A stretch of DNA of 64,000 nt, taken from the NCBI RefSeq assembly GCF_023074055.1, contig NZ_JADPKR010000057.1, forward strand, positions 27,226 to 91,225. The letters are read 5' to 3'. A program made the translations under genes and the position numbers. This stretch comes from Bradyrhizobium sp. 141. Lineage in GTDB: Bacteria; Pseudomonadota; Alphaproteobacteria; Rhizobiales; Xanthobacteraceae. Shown here in pieces: positions 55,039 through 63,903 of this stretch; positions within the stretch are counted from its first letter, which is position 1; each line of letters starts with the position of its first letter. The notes under the pieces are model-generated. The model did not search any database, was not told where the DNA came from, and was given only the letters and a program-made list of their open reading frames with translations.

Positions 55039-55323
55039 CTACTCCCTGCGAGGTGAGCGATGCAGCAATGCGCGATAGCCGCCGCGCATCAGAGCCAAGC
55101 CGGCTTGCACCAGGCGGATGGACCGGCTGCGCAGCTCATGGGTTTTCCAGGCGCGTTCAGGGATGCGTTTTCGGCCGAACAGCAGTTCGGCGATGACGCG
55201 ATAAGAAGCGCCATCCAAGCGCCCATCGAGCGCGCACAGCGCCAAGGCCAATCGTTCGCGTCGCTGCGCCGAAAGCTGATAAAAGGGCGGTCCTGGGGCG
55301 CGGCCGGTGATAGCGCGCCACAC
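55039..55323 (-). pseudogene. DUF2285 protein, 5'-truncated
   Basis: The C-terminal DUF2285 domain is complete: RERLALALCALDGRLDGASY, then ERAWKTHELRSRSIRLVQAG and LALMRGGYRALLHRS. Upstream the text IRVHASRR is in another frame, so a one-base deletion near 55310 and a truncation beyond 55335 removed the N-terminal half. In ICEMlSymR7A a DUF2285 protein forms part of the activator FseA, made by frameshifting of two ORFs, that switches on rdfS; this may be its broken counterpart. It lies just upstream of the RdfS-like gene. Confidence 0.75.
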
Positions 55324-55356
55324 GCCGACGTGAAGCGTGCACGCGGATCTCCGAGG

Positions 55357-55527
55357 CGTCCGGCTTTACTCAGCAATACATCAGCGATTTAAAGCGTGGC
55401 CGGCGCAATCCCACGGTAGTGACGCTGTTCGAACTCGCGAGCACATTAGGCCTTAGCCACGTCGATCTCGTGTTGCCTGATGAGGAATTCTGCAAACAGC
55501 GAACCAAGACGCCGAAGCAAAAATGAA
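55357..55527 (+). pseudogene. XRE-family regulator, C-terminal fragment
   Basis: The frame reads TQQYISDLKRGRRNPTVVTL followed by FELASTLGLSHVDLVLPDEE, the second half of a lambda-repressor-like helix-turn-helix. The first half is missing. In related elements such a gene is divergent from the DUF2285 gene with a shared promoter; here both are cut at about 55335-55357 and lie head-to-head, so the promoter region has been deleted. Confidence 0.75.
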
Positions 55528-55597
55528 AGGACTTCGGCCAGACGCTTGTTTCCGGTTGCTCGGCAGTTGCTGCATGGCTTGAACACGAAGCTCCGCC

Positions 55598-55700
55598 TAG
55601 GGTGTAGCCTTCGCCGCCTTCGTCATCGAACAGGTTCGCGTATATCGGCGCGTCGAGGAGGATCGTCAAGCTCGTGTGAGAGGTATTCGCGCGCTTCCTT
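55598..55700 (-). pseudogene. DUF736 C-terminal fragment
   Basis: The minus strand encodes DAPIYANLFDDEGGEGYTL, nearly identical to the end of the intact DUF736 gene at 60251-60571. Only the end is left, with a frameshift before it. It looks like a leftover of a duplication of the same small gene. Confidence 0.7.
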
Positions 55701-55836
55701 CGGAGCGCGTTGACCACACTGCGCCTATCTCGCGATTATACTGCGCACCAAATTGCAAGCTAAAGGCGGGCTTTACCATTCCAACATAGCCTCCGCCCGA
55801 GGATTGATCAACGAGTGATAAGCGCTCGGGCCGGCG
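55701..55836. other. intergenic
   Basis: No feature seen. Confidence 0.3.
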
Positions 55837-56019
55837 CTATAATTCACAGGCGTCGACCTCCTCGTCCGGGAATTTCTCAGCGTCCAGCTCCAGCCTGTTC
55901 TTCGCCTTTTCCAGCTCCCATGTGACTAGCACGTAGTCTTCGAACGTGCTCGAGGAGCTGATCTGCGTGTCGATCAACAGCCGCAGCTCGTGCCTGAACT
56001 GATACTTGCTGACGGTCAT
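55837..56019 (-). CDS. small acidic hypothetical protein (60 aa)
   Basis: A 60-residue, helical, acidic protein (YQFRHELRLLIDTQISSSST, then EDYVLVTWELEKAKNRLELD). AGGAAAGG precedes the ATG by four bases, supporting translation. I do not recognise the family. It lies between DUF736 and Flp-type debris. Confidence 0.55.
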   Translation of the reverse strand: MTVSKYQFRHELRLLIDTQISSSSTFEDYVLVTWELEKAKNRLELDAEKFPDEEVDACEL

Positions 56020-56110
56020 TCGCCTTTCCTATTATTGCTGGGTTCAGGTACGAGATCCAACTTCTCGAGCTGGCGCGTCGAACAGGTTGGTGAAGGTAAA
56101 GAACTGCAAG

Positions 56111-56227
56111 CTACATTGCGGTTGGTGGAAGAACAGTCAGCGCAAGGCCAACAGTAGCAGAAATCCCGGCCGCAATCAGGCCGCACTCAATTAAAATCGC
56201 CCCAGCCTTGTCTCGCCAAATCCGCAT
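56111..56227 (-). pseudogene. Flp-type pilin fragment
   Basis: The segment DKAGAILIECGLIAAGISAT resembles the Flp prepilin core (G-A-x-x-I-E-Y-G-L-I-A), but the conserved Tyr is Cys and the frame ends after two short hydrophobic turns. No leader peptide or tad genes are nearby. Likely a decayed fragment. Confidence 0.4.
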
Positions 56228-56786
56228 AAGAGGAGATGACTTTATTGCAACTCCATGTTCCCGGCTGGCCGTTAGCGGATTCCGTTTGATCGCTCCGCCA
56301 CTCTTTCGCTTTGGCGCGCGCAATCTATCAAAAAACGTACCCGATGCTCTCTCATCCGCGGTTAAGAGAAAGCTCAAGATTGGCCCCTGTTAGAAGTTGA
56401 CCAATGCTGCACAACAGGGACAACGCGACAAGCAAAGCGTAGTGATAGGCCGCAAGTTGAGGCCAAAGTCACCGTCACGGTTGAACATTAGTCCTCACAT
56501 GCACCGCGCCTCCGACTGAAAATTGAGAGCCTGGTCCCGATGAGCGCAAGGACGGGGCCGCTCCCCGCCGCCCAAAGCGAGGGATCCACGCTGCTGGGAA
56601 ACAACGCGCTACTTCAGCGTCCCTCACAGACTCACGAGCGTTCCGACTTTCCGCCCCCGACGCTCTTTACGACGTTGCGTAAGACGATTTCAGAAAGCTG
56701 CACAACCTGCCGTTTGAGAAACACAACCAGCTGTGTGAGACGAAGAATTTCTTGCTTGCAGCGCTCTAGCTCGCGCTCTTCGTCTG
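56228..56786. other. no identifiable gene
   Basis: Only frames that are shadows of the ferredoxin reductase gene or have no family. Nothing supportable. Confidence 0.35.
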
Positions 56787-57635
56787 TCATCGTCGATGGT
56801 TCATGGCGGTTCGTACTTTGTCGTCATGGTTCATGTGCCCCCCTTCTCCGAAGACGAACCTGTTTCGTTCTGCGAGCTCTTTTTCGAACACGAATTGCGC
56901 CGGCTTGCCTTGATTTCCTTCGACAAAGCCCTTCGCCACCATTAGCTCACGGGCATCGCGCACCAAGCCCGGGCTGCCACAGATCATGACGCGGTCATGC
57001 TGCGGCTCCAGTTCCGGCAATTCGATATCCGCAAACAGCTTGCCTGAAACGATCAGATCGGTGGCCCGGCCGCGGTTATAGAAGCGATCGCGCGTCACGG
57101 TCGGATAATAGATCAGCTGGTAGCGCGCGAAGTCGCCGACCAGTTCGTCGCGCGGCAGTTTTTCCGTGATCATCTCGCCATAGGCGAGCTCGGCGACGCG
57201 GCGGCAGCCATGCAGCAGCACGACATTCTCGAATCGCAAATAGGTTTCGGGATCCTTGATCACGCTCAGGAACGGCGCAAGCCCGGTGCCGGTGCCGATC
57301 AGATACAGATTGCGCCCGTCCTCGAGATTATCGATGACCAGCGTCCCCGTCGCCTTGCGGCTGACGATGATCTCGTCACCCTCCTTCAGATGCTGCAGAC
57401 GCGAGGTTAAGGGACCATCCGGTGTCTTGATCGAGAAGAATTCCAACCGGTTCTCGTAATGAGCGCTGGCGAGGCTGTAGGCCCGCAGCAGCGGCTTCTC
57501 GTCGACCTTGCGCCCGATCATGGTGAATTCACCGCTACGGAAGCTGAACGACGGATTCCGGGTCGTGGTGAAGCTGAAGAGATTGTCGGTCCAGTGATGG
57601 ACGCTCAGTACGTTTTCCTGGCTGAACTTGCTCAT
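56787..57635 (-). CDS. fpr: ferredoxin--NADP reductase
   Basis: A 282-residue flavoenzyme moving electrons between NADPH and ferredoxin or flavodoxin. The FAD-binding RAYSLASAHYENRLEFFSIK and the NADP-binding GTGTGLAPFLSVIKDP, VVLLHGCRRVAELAYGEMI and HDRVMICGSPGLVRDAREL are intact. Bacterial Fpr proteins are about 257 residues and end in an aromatic-containing tail; here the end reads QFVFEKELAERNRFVFGEGG and continues about 20 residues, so the C-terminus is extended, probably by a lost stop. It may affect turnover. It might supply electrons for nitrogenase maturation or Fe-S work, by context. Confidence 0.9.
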   Translation of the reverse strand: MSKFSQENVLSVHHWTDNLFSFTTTRNPSFSFRSGEFTMIGRKVDEKPLLRAYSLASAHYENRLEFFSIKTPDGPLTSRLQHLKEGDEIIVSRKATGTLVIDNLEDGRNLYLIGTGTGLAPFLSVIKDPETYLRFENVVLLHGCRRVAELAYGEMITEKLPRDELVGDFARYQLIYYPTVTRDRFYNRGRATDLIVSGKLFADIELPELEPQHDRVMICGSPGLVRDARELMVAKGFVEGNQGKPAQFVFEKELAERNRFVFGEGGHMNHDDKVRTAMNHRR

Positions 57636-58540
57636 CTCACCGTCCCGGCGAAATTAAGGCATGATCCAAATCCACGGGCCGCGTTCGCGCAAAGTTTGCA
57701 CCAGTTTTCCGAATGAGCATAATACAAGCACCAGATGAGGCTCTCGATGAAGTAGCGTCGGACCGATAGCTTCACGCCCACAACCGCTTTGGCTTTCATT
57801 AGAAGATCGGCCTGTGCCCCTCCTGTAGCGATCAACCCCAGGCGCTGCCCATTCACGTAGATTATTTACTCTTCAGCCCGCCGGCATCCCCAGATGAAGT
57901 TTTTCCCCAGTTCACGCCGGGCGGTAGGCTGGCTTGCCAGCTCACTCCCCGCCGAGTGGTCGTGCCCACCTCGAGCAGACGCAATGGCAGACTTGGGCGC
58001 ATTTGCTCCGACAAACACAGTACATAGTGAACAAACAATCTCGTTTCCCACCTGAGTGTGGTGTCTCGGCTTCAGTGGAGCGTTTCGTACAAAATACCTC
58101 TTCCATCTCGCCTAGACCTTGCGCTCGGTTGCAAAGCTACTAGAACGGGAACCCCAATGAGGATCGACGCTCCGAGATTCGCCGAGATATCAATCCCCTG
58201 AACATGCTTTCTTCGACCGCGCGTGATTGCTCAAGCTGACTATAACAACTCTGTGATGTTACTTAATGCAATGAGGCGCGTGTTCACGGCTAAATCCTGC
58301 ATCTTGGCCACCTTCTTCGATGGATTTCACGCCGCACCTTGTCCCGAACTTTCCCGACCGCCTGTGGACAGCGGGCCTTGTCATGACGGCACATGCTCGG
58401 TCCGATGCAGACAGCCGCGTGCTTTCAGCCTCCACTCAAGCAAGGACCGAAGCGGAAGAAGAGGCATGGGCACGGACTTCAAGGTCTGCATCGAGCGGCA
58501 GTTCGGCGGAATAGAAGGCCCTGTCCTGAACAAGATCGCA
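57636..58540. other. no identifiable gene
   Basis: Frames on both strands lack family features; the last part is the 3' flank of the decayed IS630. Nothing supportable. Confidence 0.35.
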
Positions 58541-59641
58541 ACATCACATCGTGTTTGTCGGGGCATTGTACCGGCAGAAGCGTTCGATGAATGCAAGGAT
58601 GTGATCGGCGGACTTCCTCCATCGGAACGGTTTGGGATCGACGTTGTGTCGATCAATAAACGAAGTGATGTCTGCCCGGAGGGCGGCGACGCTGCGCCGC
58701 GCCTGATCTTTTTATCCGTGAGGAGAGCGAAGAAGCGCCCGACCTAGTTGAGCCATGCGAACTGGTCGGGTCAGGTGCACGTGCCAGCGCGGCCTTTTAG
58801 CCATCCATCGTTGGATCAGTGCGGACTTATGCGTGGCGTCCATGATGAGATGGACGTCGAGTTCGCGCGGCACAGCGGCCTCGATCTCGTCTAGGAACTG
58901 ACGGAATTTGGCAGCACGGTGACCTCCCTAGCACTCGCCGATGGCTCGTCCGGTCGCAATGTCGAGAGCGGCGAACAGCGATGTGGTGCCATGTCTTCTG
59001 TAGTCATGCTTCGCTTCGGGCCGGCTGGCCGGGACCCATCGGCAGCATGGTGGCTGCGGTCCAGCGCCCGGATTGGGACTTCTCATCCACGCATAGAACG
59101 ACACCGTGCTCCGGTGGCCAGACGTATAGGCCCACGACGTCGCGCACTTTGGCCATGAAGTTTGGATCGTGGAGAGCTTCAAGGCCTCCGTGCGGCTGGA
59201 GCCCGAAGACCCGCCAGATACGTTGCACGGTCGACACCGACAGGCCGCTGGCCTTCGCCATGCCGCGGGAACTCCGATGGATGGCGTGCTCAGGGCAACT
59301 CTCCAATGTCCTCACGATTACGACTTCGGTGCGGGCATCCTCAACCGTACGCGGTGCCCGGAGCGCGCTCGTCGTGCAGCCGTCCACGCGCCGCTCCACA
59401 AAACGCCGCCGCCTACCGTCGGCCCGTCAAGGCCCAGCTTGGCCGCCCGCCTTCCGCGCAGGTCAGCACGATCCGCGCTCGCAGCGCCAGCACCAGCGCC
59501 GTCTTCCGGCGCGTCGTCAGCGACTTCAGTTCGGCACGAACTTCATCGCTCAATGTCAGGGAGGCAAGTTGCCGGACCTCCATCACATTCTCCGTCCCTG
59601 CTACATCCTCCATCTTGGCACAGCGACGCAAATCTAATGCA
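58541..59641 (-). pseudogene. IS630-family transposase, decayed (second type)
   Basis: The minus strand carries a frameshifted IS630-type transposase different from the intact one. Pieces are LSDEVRAELKSLTTRRKTAL (start, about 59560), GLSVSTVQRIWRVFGLQPH, then VVLCVDEKSQ (catalytic Asp region), DIATGRAIGEC, RELDVHLIMDATHKSALIQR in another frame (second Asp region with D-x-x-T-H), and FFALLTDKKIRRG near 58700. Several indels and at least one stop destroy it. Boundaries are approximate. Confidence 0.85.
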
Positions 59642-60213
59642 AATCTACGATTGCAGACTTGTGACTCGGGACACTGGCCGCGGCGCCTTTTTGAACCAAA
59701 GGTGATGTTGCGCTCCCTGAATGCGCACTGCAGCACACCAGCCATTGGGTGCCTGTCTGTTGCTGCCCGATGCAAGATCAGCAGACGGTTGCGCAGCGGC
59801 GAGGCAGACGCGCTCCGCACGACTGGCACCAGCATCGGCAAGGCCTCGGTGCCCCAAGAGCAACGTGCCTACAGTGTCGGCAGTGACCACTCATATATGG
59901 GTGGCCTCGAGAGGCAATCTGAGAACCGGAGAATTGATCTCTCTCGACTGGCTGGCCGACACGCTGGGTGTTCACTTATGCTGAAGGCTCTGTTCAGCCA
60001 CCCAGAGGAGCGACGACACCGAAGGACTTCGCCTAAAAGTCCGCAAGCCGGCGAGCCACGTTCCAAGAAGAAATAGCACTGCTGCGTAAGAGCGACTTTA
60101 TGACCACCCAGATCGGTTGTGGTACTGCGAGCTCTAGAACGCGAAATCACGAAAATCGACTGCGCCGATGCAGCGGCAGCGTTGATGTTTTCGACTTTAG
60201 GCTCCAAAAGGAA
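59642..60213. other. no identifiable gene
   Basis: Short frames without recognisable families. The stretch ends at a strong hairpin (60214-60236). Confidence 0.35.
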
Positions 60214-60236
60214 CCCGCCCGATCAACTCGGGCGGG
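60214..60236 (-). terminator. strong terminator hairpin downstream of DUF736
   Basis: CCCGCCCGA, a five-base loop and TCGGGCGGG make a perfect nine-pair stem. On the minus strand it is followed by TTCCTTTTGG and lies 15 bases after the DUF736 stop. On the plus strand a weaker GCTTTG tail follows. Confidence 0.75.
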
Positions 60237-60250
60237 GCTTTGAGCGAGCC

Positions 60251-60571
60251 TCACTCGCCGTTCTTGCGCGGCCGCGACCAGAGCAGGGTGTACCCCTCGC
60301 CGCCTTCGTCATCGAACAAGTTCGCGTAGATCGGTGCGTTGAATGAGGGATCGTCGAGCTTGAGCGAGAGGTAGTCGCGGCCCTCCTCGGAGCGCTTCGA
60401 CCAGGCTGCCCCGATCTCCGCCCGGCCCACGTAGATGCGGTGGCTGGGCGCGTTGTCGCTGGAGCGGTTGGTTTCGGCGACGATGCGGACGCCCTTGGTC
60501 TGGAGGCTCAGGGTGACGATCTCGCCGTGAAACTCGTTACCGACCTTCTTGAACGAACCGATGTTAGCCAT
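60251..60571 (-). CDS. DUF736 protein
   Basis: A 106-residue protein starting at ATG 60571, with AGGAG eight bases upstream. MANIGSFKKVGNEFHGEIVT, then RIYVGRAEIGAAWSKRSEEG and YLSLKLDDPSFNAPIYANLF is the typical DUF736 sequence. DUF736 proteins are small single-domain proteins carried almost always on conjugative plasmids and integrative elements. The function is not known; a role in DNA handling is sometimes suggested. A second truncated copy (55598-55700) and a decayed relative (60861-61109) are in this window. Confidence 0.9.
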   Translation of the reverse strand: MANIGSFKKVGNEFHGEIVTLSLQTKGVRIVAETNRSSDNAPSHRIYVGRAEIGAAWSKRSEEGRDYLSLKLDDPSFNAPIYANLFDDEGGEGYTLLWSRPRKNGE

Positions 60572-60860
60572 GTTACTTCTCCTGTTTGTGTTTCGAGCCC
60601 GCGACCACCGCGGCCTCGATGGCGATCTAAAGGCCGAAGACGATCGGCGACGCACCCGCTGGCGGGCCGGAGCGCAGCGGAGGACGCCGTTGGAGCGACT
60701 TTCTTGTCTCGCGAGGAATGGGCGCAAGCCCAGGGGAAGAAAGTCGCATCAATCGGCGTTGCGGCTCAGACGATCGAGGCGCAGCCGCTCTTGGGCCAGA
60801 TCAAGCCATCAAAGAGGCCACGTGCGTCCGCGTGCTGAACCGCAATCTTAAGGAGAAGAC
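60572..60860. other. intergenic between divergent DUF736 copies
   Basis: Contains the promoter and ribosome binding site of the intact DUF736 gene (minus strand). No separate gene is seen. Confidence 0.35.
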
Positions 60861-61109
60861 TTGGCGAATCTCGGTGTGCTGAGCAAGAGGTCGGTACAGG
60901 TCAGCGTAGAAGGAGAAACAATCTGCCGCAAAGGGCGGTATCGTCCCCGCAGAAATGATCGAGCGCGGCGCGCCCCACCGCAGCTATGCGGGCCAGACAG
61001 AGATTGGTGGGGCTTGCTTGCAGGCTTCGAGGAGAAACGCGGTTACCTTTCGCTCAAGCTCGACGCCCTCTCGTTCAACCTGGTCTCTGTGCGAGCTTGC
61101 TGGACCTGA
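60861..61109 (+). pseudogene. decayed DUF736-like gene
   Basis: Starting MANLGVLSKRSVQVSVEGET, the frame later gives GYLSLKLDALSFN, the DUF736 core, while a neighbouring frame supplies RSYAGQTEIGGACLQ. At least two frameshifts separate these. It is on the plus strand, opposite to the intact copy, and is probably an old duplicate. Confidence 0.6.
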
Positions 61110-61122
61110 TGGCGACGAAGCC

Positions 61123-61653
61123 TCATCGCTCGTGCGTGGCGGCTGTAAGAACTGGTCGAGGTGTATTCTCCACCACCCCGGCCGACTCCGACGGGCGGGT
61201 CCTCGCGGGAAGGGTCAAACGCGCCCATGCCGTGCCGGCGATGCAAGCCGCACCTGCGCAAGCGAAGGCCTCGCGCCAAGCCAGCGAGGGCACCCCGATC
61301 TGCGACAGGGCAAACACCAGATGATAGCCGGCGATCGCCGCAGGGAGCGCGAATACGGTTGCGATCGCGACGCGCAAGGTCAAGGACCGACTAACGGCAA
61401 GGGCGAGCTGACCAGCGGCAAGCGTCAGCGCGCCAGAAACAATTCCGATAAGCAATGCGCCGAAGACGCCCGCGCCATCACGAAATGCCGACATTCCGAC
61501 ACTGAGTGCGACGAAAAACGGCAAGGCATAGACCGCCAGCGCAAAGATCAGCCAGCAGAACAAACCGATGCCGAGCGTGTTGAGGACAAGCCCAAGAGCG
61601 AGCATGGCGGTGGCTCCAATGCACAGACGTATTGGTCGCGCCTCCACCACCAC
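61123..61653 (-). CDS. polytopic membrane protein, unknown function
   Basis: A 176-residue protein with about five hydrophobic helices (for example CIGATAMLALGLVLNTLGIG, CWLIFALAVYALPFFVAL, ALLIGIVSGALTLAAGQLAL, IATVFALPAAIAGYHLVFA) and a basic, proline-rich tail. It starts at GTG codons near 61653. It lies between the DUF2493 gene and DUF736, the position of a small inner-membrane protein in similar elements. No family beyond that is recognised; function unknown. Confidence 0.75.
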   Translation of the reverse strand: MVVEARPIRLCIGATAMLALGLVLNTLGIGLFCWLIFALAVYALPFFVALSVGMSAFRDGAGVFGALLIGIVSGALTLAAGQLALAVSRSLTLRVAIATVFALPAAIAGYHLVFALSQIGVPSLAWREAFACAGAACIAGTAWARLTLPARTRPSESAGVVENTPRPVLTAATHER

Positions 61654-61743
61654 CGCGGCGCGGCTTCGGACGTAAAATCGAAACGAGGCGGAGTTGCGGC
61701 GCGCAACTCCATCTTGGTCGTCTTGGAGGCAAGTAGACGGCGC

Positions 61744-62667
61744 TCATGCGCCGCCGAACTTCCAGACGGGGATGCCGAGCCGCTTCGCCTTGTCAGCGAG
61801 ATTGTCCTGAATTCCCGTGCCCGGGAAATGCATGACGCCGATCGGCAGGAGTTCGAGCATCGCATCGTTGCGCTTGAACGGCGCCGCCTTGGCGTGCTTC
61901 GTCCAGTCAGGCTTAAAGGCGATCTGTGGCACCTTGCGATTGGTCGCCCATTTGGAGGCGATCAGTTCGGCGCCCTTTGGAGAGCCGCCATGCAGGAGGA
62001 CCATGTCCGGGTGCTTGGCATGAACCTTGTCGAGGCGATCGCAGATGAGGTTGTGGTCATTGAAGTCGAGCCCGCCGGTGAGTGCGATTTTCGGTCCTGG
62101 TGGCAACAAGACCTCGGTCTCGGCGCGGCGTTTGGCGGCAATGAAGTCGCGGGAGTCGATCATTGCCGCGGTGAGCGTGCGGTGATTGACCAATGATCCC
62201 GATCGCGGGCGCCAGGATGCGCCGGTGTTGACCTCAAATTGTTCGATGGCCTGGTCGCGGAAGAGTTCCAGGCAGTTGCGACGTTCGACTAGCGTGAGGC
62301 CTTCGGCGGTCAGGCGCTCGAGTTCGACAGATCGCACCTCCGAGCCATTCTGCTCGCGTTGGCTCCTATGCTGCGCTTGTTCGTTGTTATCGAGCTGCCG
62401 TTCGACGCGCTCGACGGCACGATGGAACAGGTTGACCGTCGACCAGAGCAGATCGTCAAGGTCCGGCTCAAGCCGCGTTTCGCTCAAGGTCGCGACCAGG
62501 GCGTCGAAGATATCGGCGACGGCGCCGCCAATCATATTGCCCTCGGGGAGCGGTCTTGGATCGGGCTGGTCGTCGAAGGGACGATAGCCGAAGAGCTGGA
62601 GTTCGGTGATGACGTCGTCGGTCGGAGAAGATGCATGCGGCGGTTCGATGTCGTCATGGTCGGTCAT
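61744..62667 (-). CDS. DUF2493 (SLOG-like) protein
   Basis: A 307-residue protein. The N-terminal half is acidic and helical; the C-terminal half is a Rossmann-like SLOG/DUF2493 domain: GPKIALTGGLDFNDHNLICD, then MVLLHGGSPKGAELIASKWA and the closing GTGIQDNLADKAKRLGIPVW. The G-G-S-x-G-A-E motif is the nucleotide-binding loop of the family. Such proteins are common on conjugative elements and may bind a nucleotide or ligand. ATG 62667 begins MTDHDDIEPP; upstream text is low complexity and unrelated. Function unknown. Confidence 0.9.
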   Translation of the reverse strand: MTDHDDIEPPHASSPTDDVITELQLFGYRPFDDQPDPRPLPEGNMIGGAVADIFDALVATLSETRLEPDLDDLLWSTVNLFHRAVERVERQLDNNEQAQHRSQREQNGSEVRSVELERLTAEGLTLVERRNCLELFRDQAIEQFEVNTGASWRPRSGSLVNHRTLTAAMIDSRDFIAAKRRAETEVLLPPGPKIALTGGLDFNDHNLICDRLDKVHAKHPDMVLLHGGSPKGAELIASKWATNRKVPQIAFKPDWTKHAKAAPFKRNDAMLELLPIGVMHFPGTGIQDNLADKAKRLGIPVWKFGGA

Positions 62668-62997
62668 GGGAAGAGGTCCTTTGCCGGATCGGCCGCGACC
62701 ATCGCGGCCTTCGTGGCGATCCTCTGACGGCGGGCGGAGCGGGCCAGAACCCGAAAGGGCCGAAGCGGCAGCGGAGGATGGCGGAGGCCGGCTATTTTGC
62801 TTCGCGATGAAAAGCGCGCGGCCAACCGAATAATGTGTCTTCACATCGCTAGCGCGCGGCGGAAAATAGCCGGCCGCAGCCGTTGCCGGCCCGCTCCGCT
62901 TGCCGTCCGATCGCCCTCTAGAAGGCCGAGCTCGCGTCCTCTTCCGGTATTGGCCTCGCCTATGACTGGCCCATCAACGTCGATCGAACACCGGGAG

Positions 62998-63900
62998 CTA
63001 TTCCGCGGGCACCCTCGAGGAATGCAGGAAGCGAACGACGTCCTCTGGCACGAGCTGGAACCGCAACGCTGCTTGGAGGGCATCGAGACCGAAGACATGC
63101 AGATCTTCGTTGAAGTCGCCCAGCCGGGGCGACAGCGCGATTGCTTCAATGCCGGCGTCCACTGCGCGTTGGCTGAGGGTCGCGTGCACCGCATCGCCAG
63201 CGGCATCGACATCGCGGGCGATGTAGAGCCGGCGCAGCCCAGTCGGAAGCACCATGGCTGAGAGGTGATTGGCCGAGAGCGCAGCCGCCATCGGCATGCT
63301 CGGCAGCACGTAGCGCAGCGACAGCATGGTTTCGATTCCCTCGCCGGCAGCGAGCACATCGTCCACCACGCCGAAGCGAACCGCGTTGCCGAGGAGATCG
63401 CCCATCGCGCGTCGTGGCGTATTGATCGGAGCTTTGCCCAGCCGAATGCGATCAAAGCCGTCTGGGTCGAGCCAGGTGCGATGCACGCCAGTGATCCTGC
63501 CTTCGAGATCCGTGACGCAGGCGATCATCGCCGGCCAGGTCTCGGCTGGCAGGTGTTCGTCCGGCCGATAGTAGCAACGCGGATGGAAACGCAGGCTGCC
63601 ACCATGGTGCACGTGGGCGATCCCGCGACGCTGCAAATATGTCTCGACCAGCGTCCCCTCGATCGGTTGCGATATAATAAAGAGCCGTCTCGCCGCCTCT
63701 TGCGATCCAGCCGGTGCTAACGGACGAACGGGTTTCGGGACGAGTTCCGGTTCAGTACGAGGCAGTCCCAAGAAACGCCTCGCCTCCTCGGCGACTTCGC
63801 GGAATTCACGCAAGCCCAGGCTTTCGCGGATGATGTCGAGGAGATCGCCATGCTCGCCTGTTGCGGCATCGGTCTTATGTGCAGTTGAACATAAGACTGA
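62998..63900 (-). CDS. toprim-domain primase-like protein, 5' end cut by intron
   Basis: About 300 residues remain. The preserved part has TGEHGDLLDIIRESLGLREF, then YLQRRGIAHVHHGGSLRFHP, GVHRTWLDPDGFDRIRLGKA and the toprim core VDDVLAAGEGIETMLSL with the catalytic Glu, and RLYIARDVDAAGDAVHATLS with the D-x-D motif. It resembles the toprim proteins of plasmid replication and helicase-primase groups on conjugative elements. The N-terminal zinc-binding part is not in frame; sequence upstream of about 63900 is the 3' end of a group II intron, so the gene is interrupted. Splicing could restore it if the exon lies beyond the window. Confidence 0.8.
   Translation of the reverse strand, partial: SVLCSTAHKTDAATGEHGDLLDIIRESLGLREFREVAEEARRFLGLPRTEPELVPKPVRPLAPAGSQEAARRLFIISQPIEGTLVETYLQRRGIAHVHHGGSLRFHPRCYYRPDEHLPAETWPAMIACVTDLEGRITGVHRTWLDPDGFDRIRLGKAPINTPRRAMGDLLGNAVRFGVVDDVLAAGEGIETMLSLRYVLPSMPMAAALSANHLSAMVLPTGLRRLYIARDVDAAGDAVHATLSQRAVDAGIEAIALSPRLGDFNEDLHVFGLDALQAALRFQLVPEDVVRFLHSSRVPAE
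63872..63897. repeat. 26-base perfect palindrome at the intron-toprim junction
   Basis: GTCTTATGT and ACATAAGAC form nine-base inverted arms around an eight-base spacer. It is six bases from the putative intron end and lies inside the toprim reading frame. Confidence 0.8.
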
Positions 63901-63903
63901 CTG

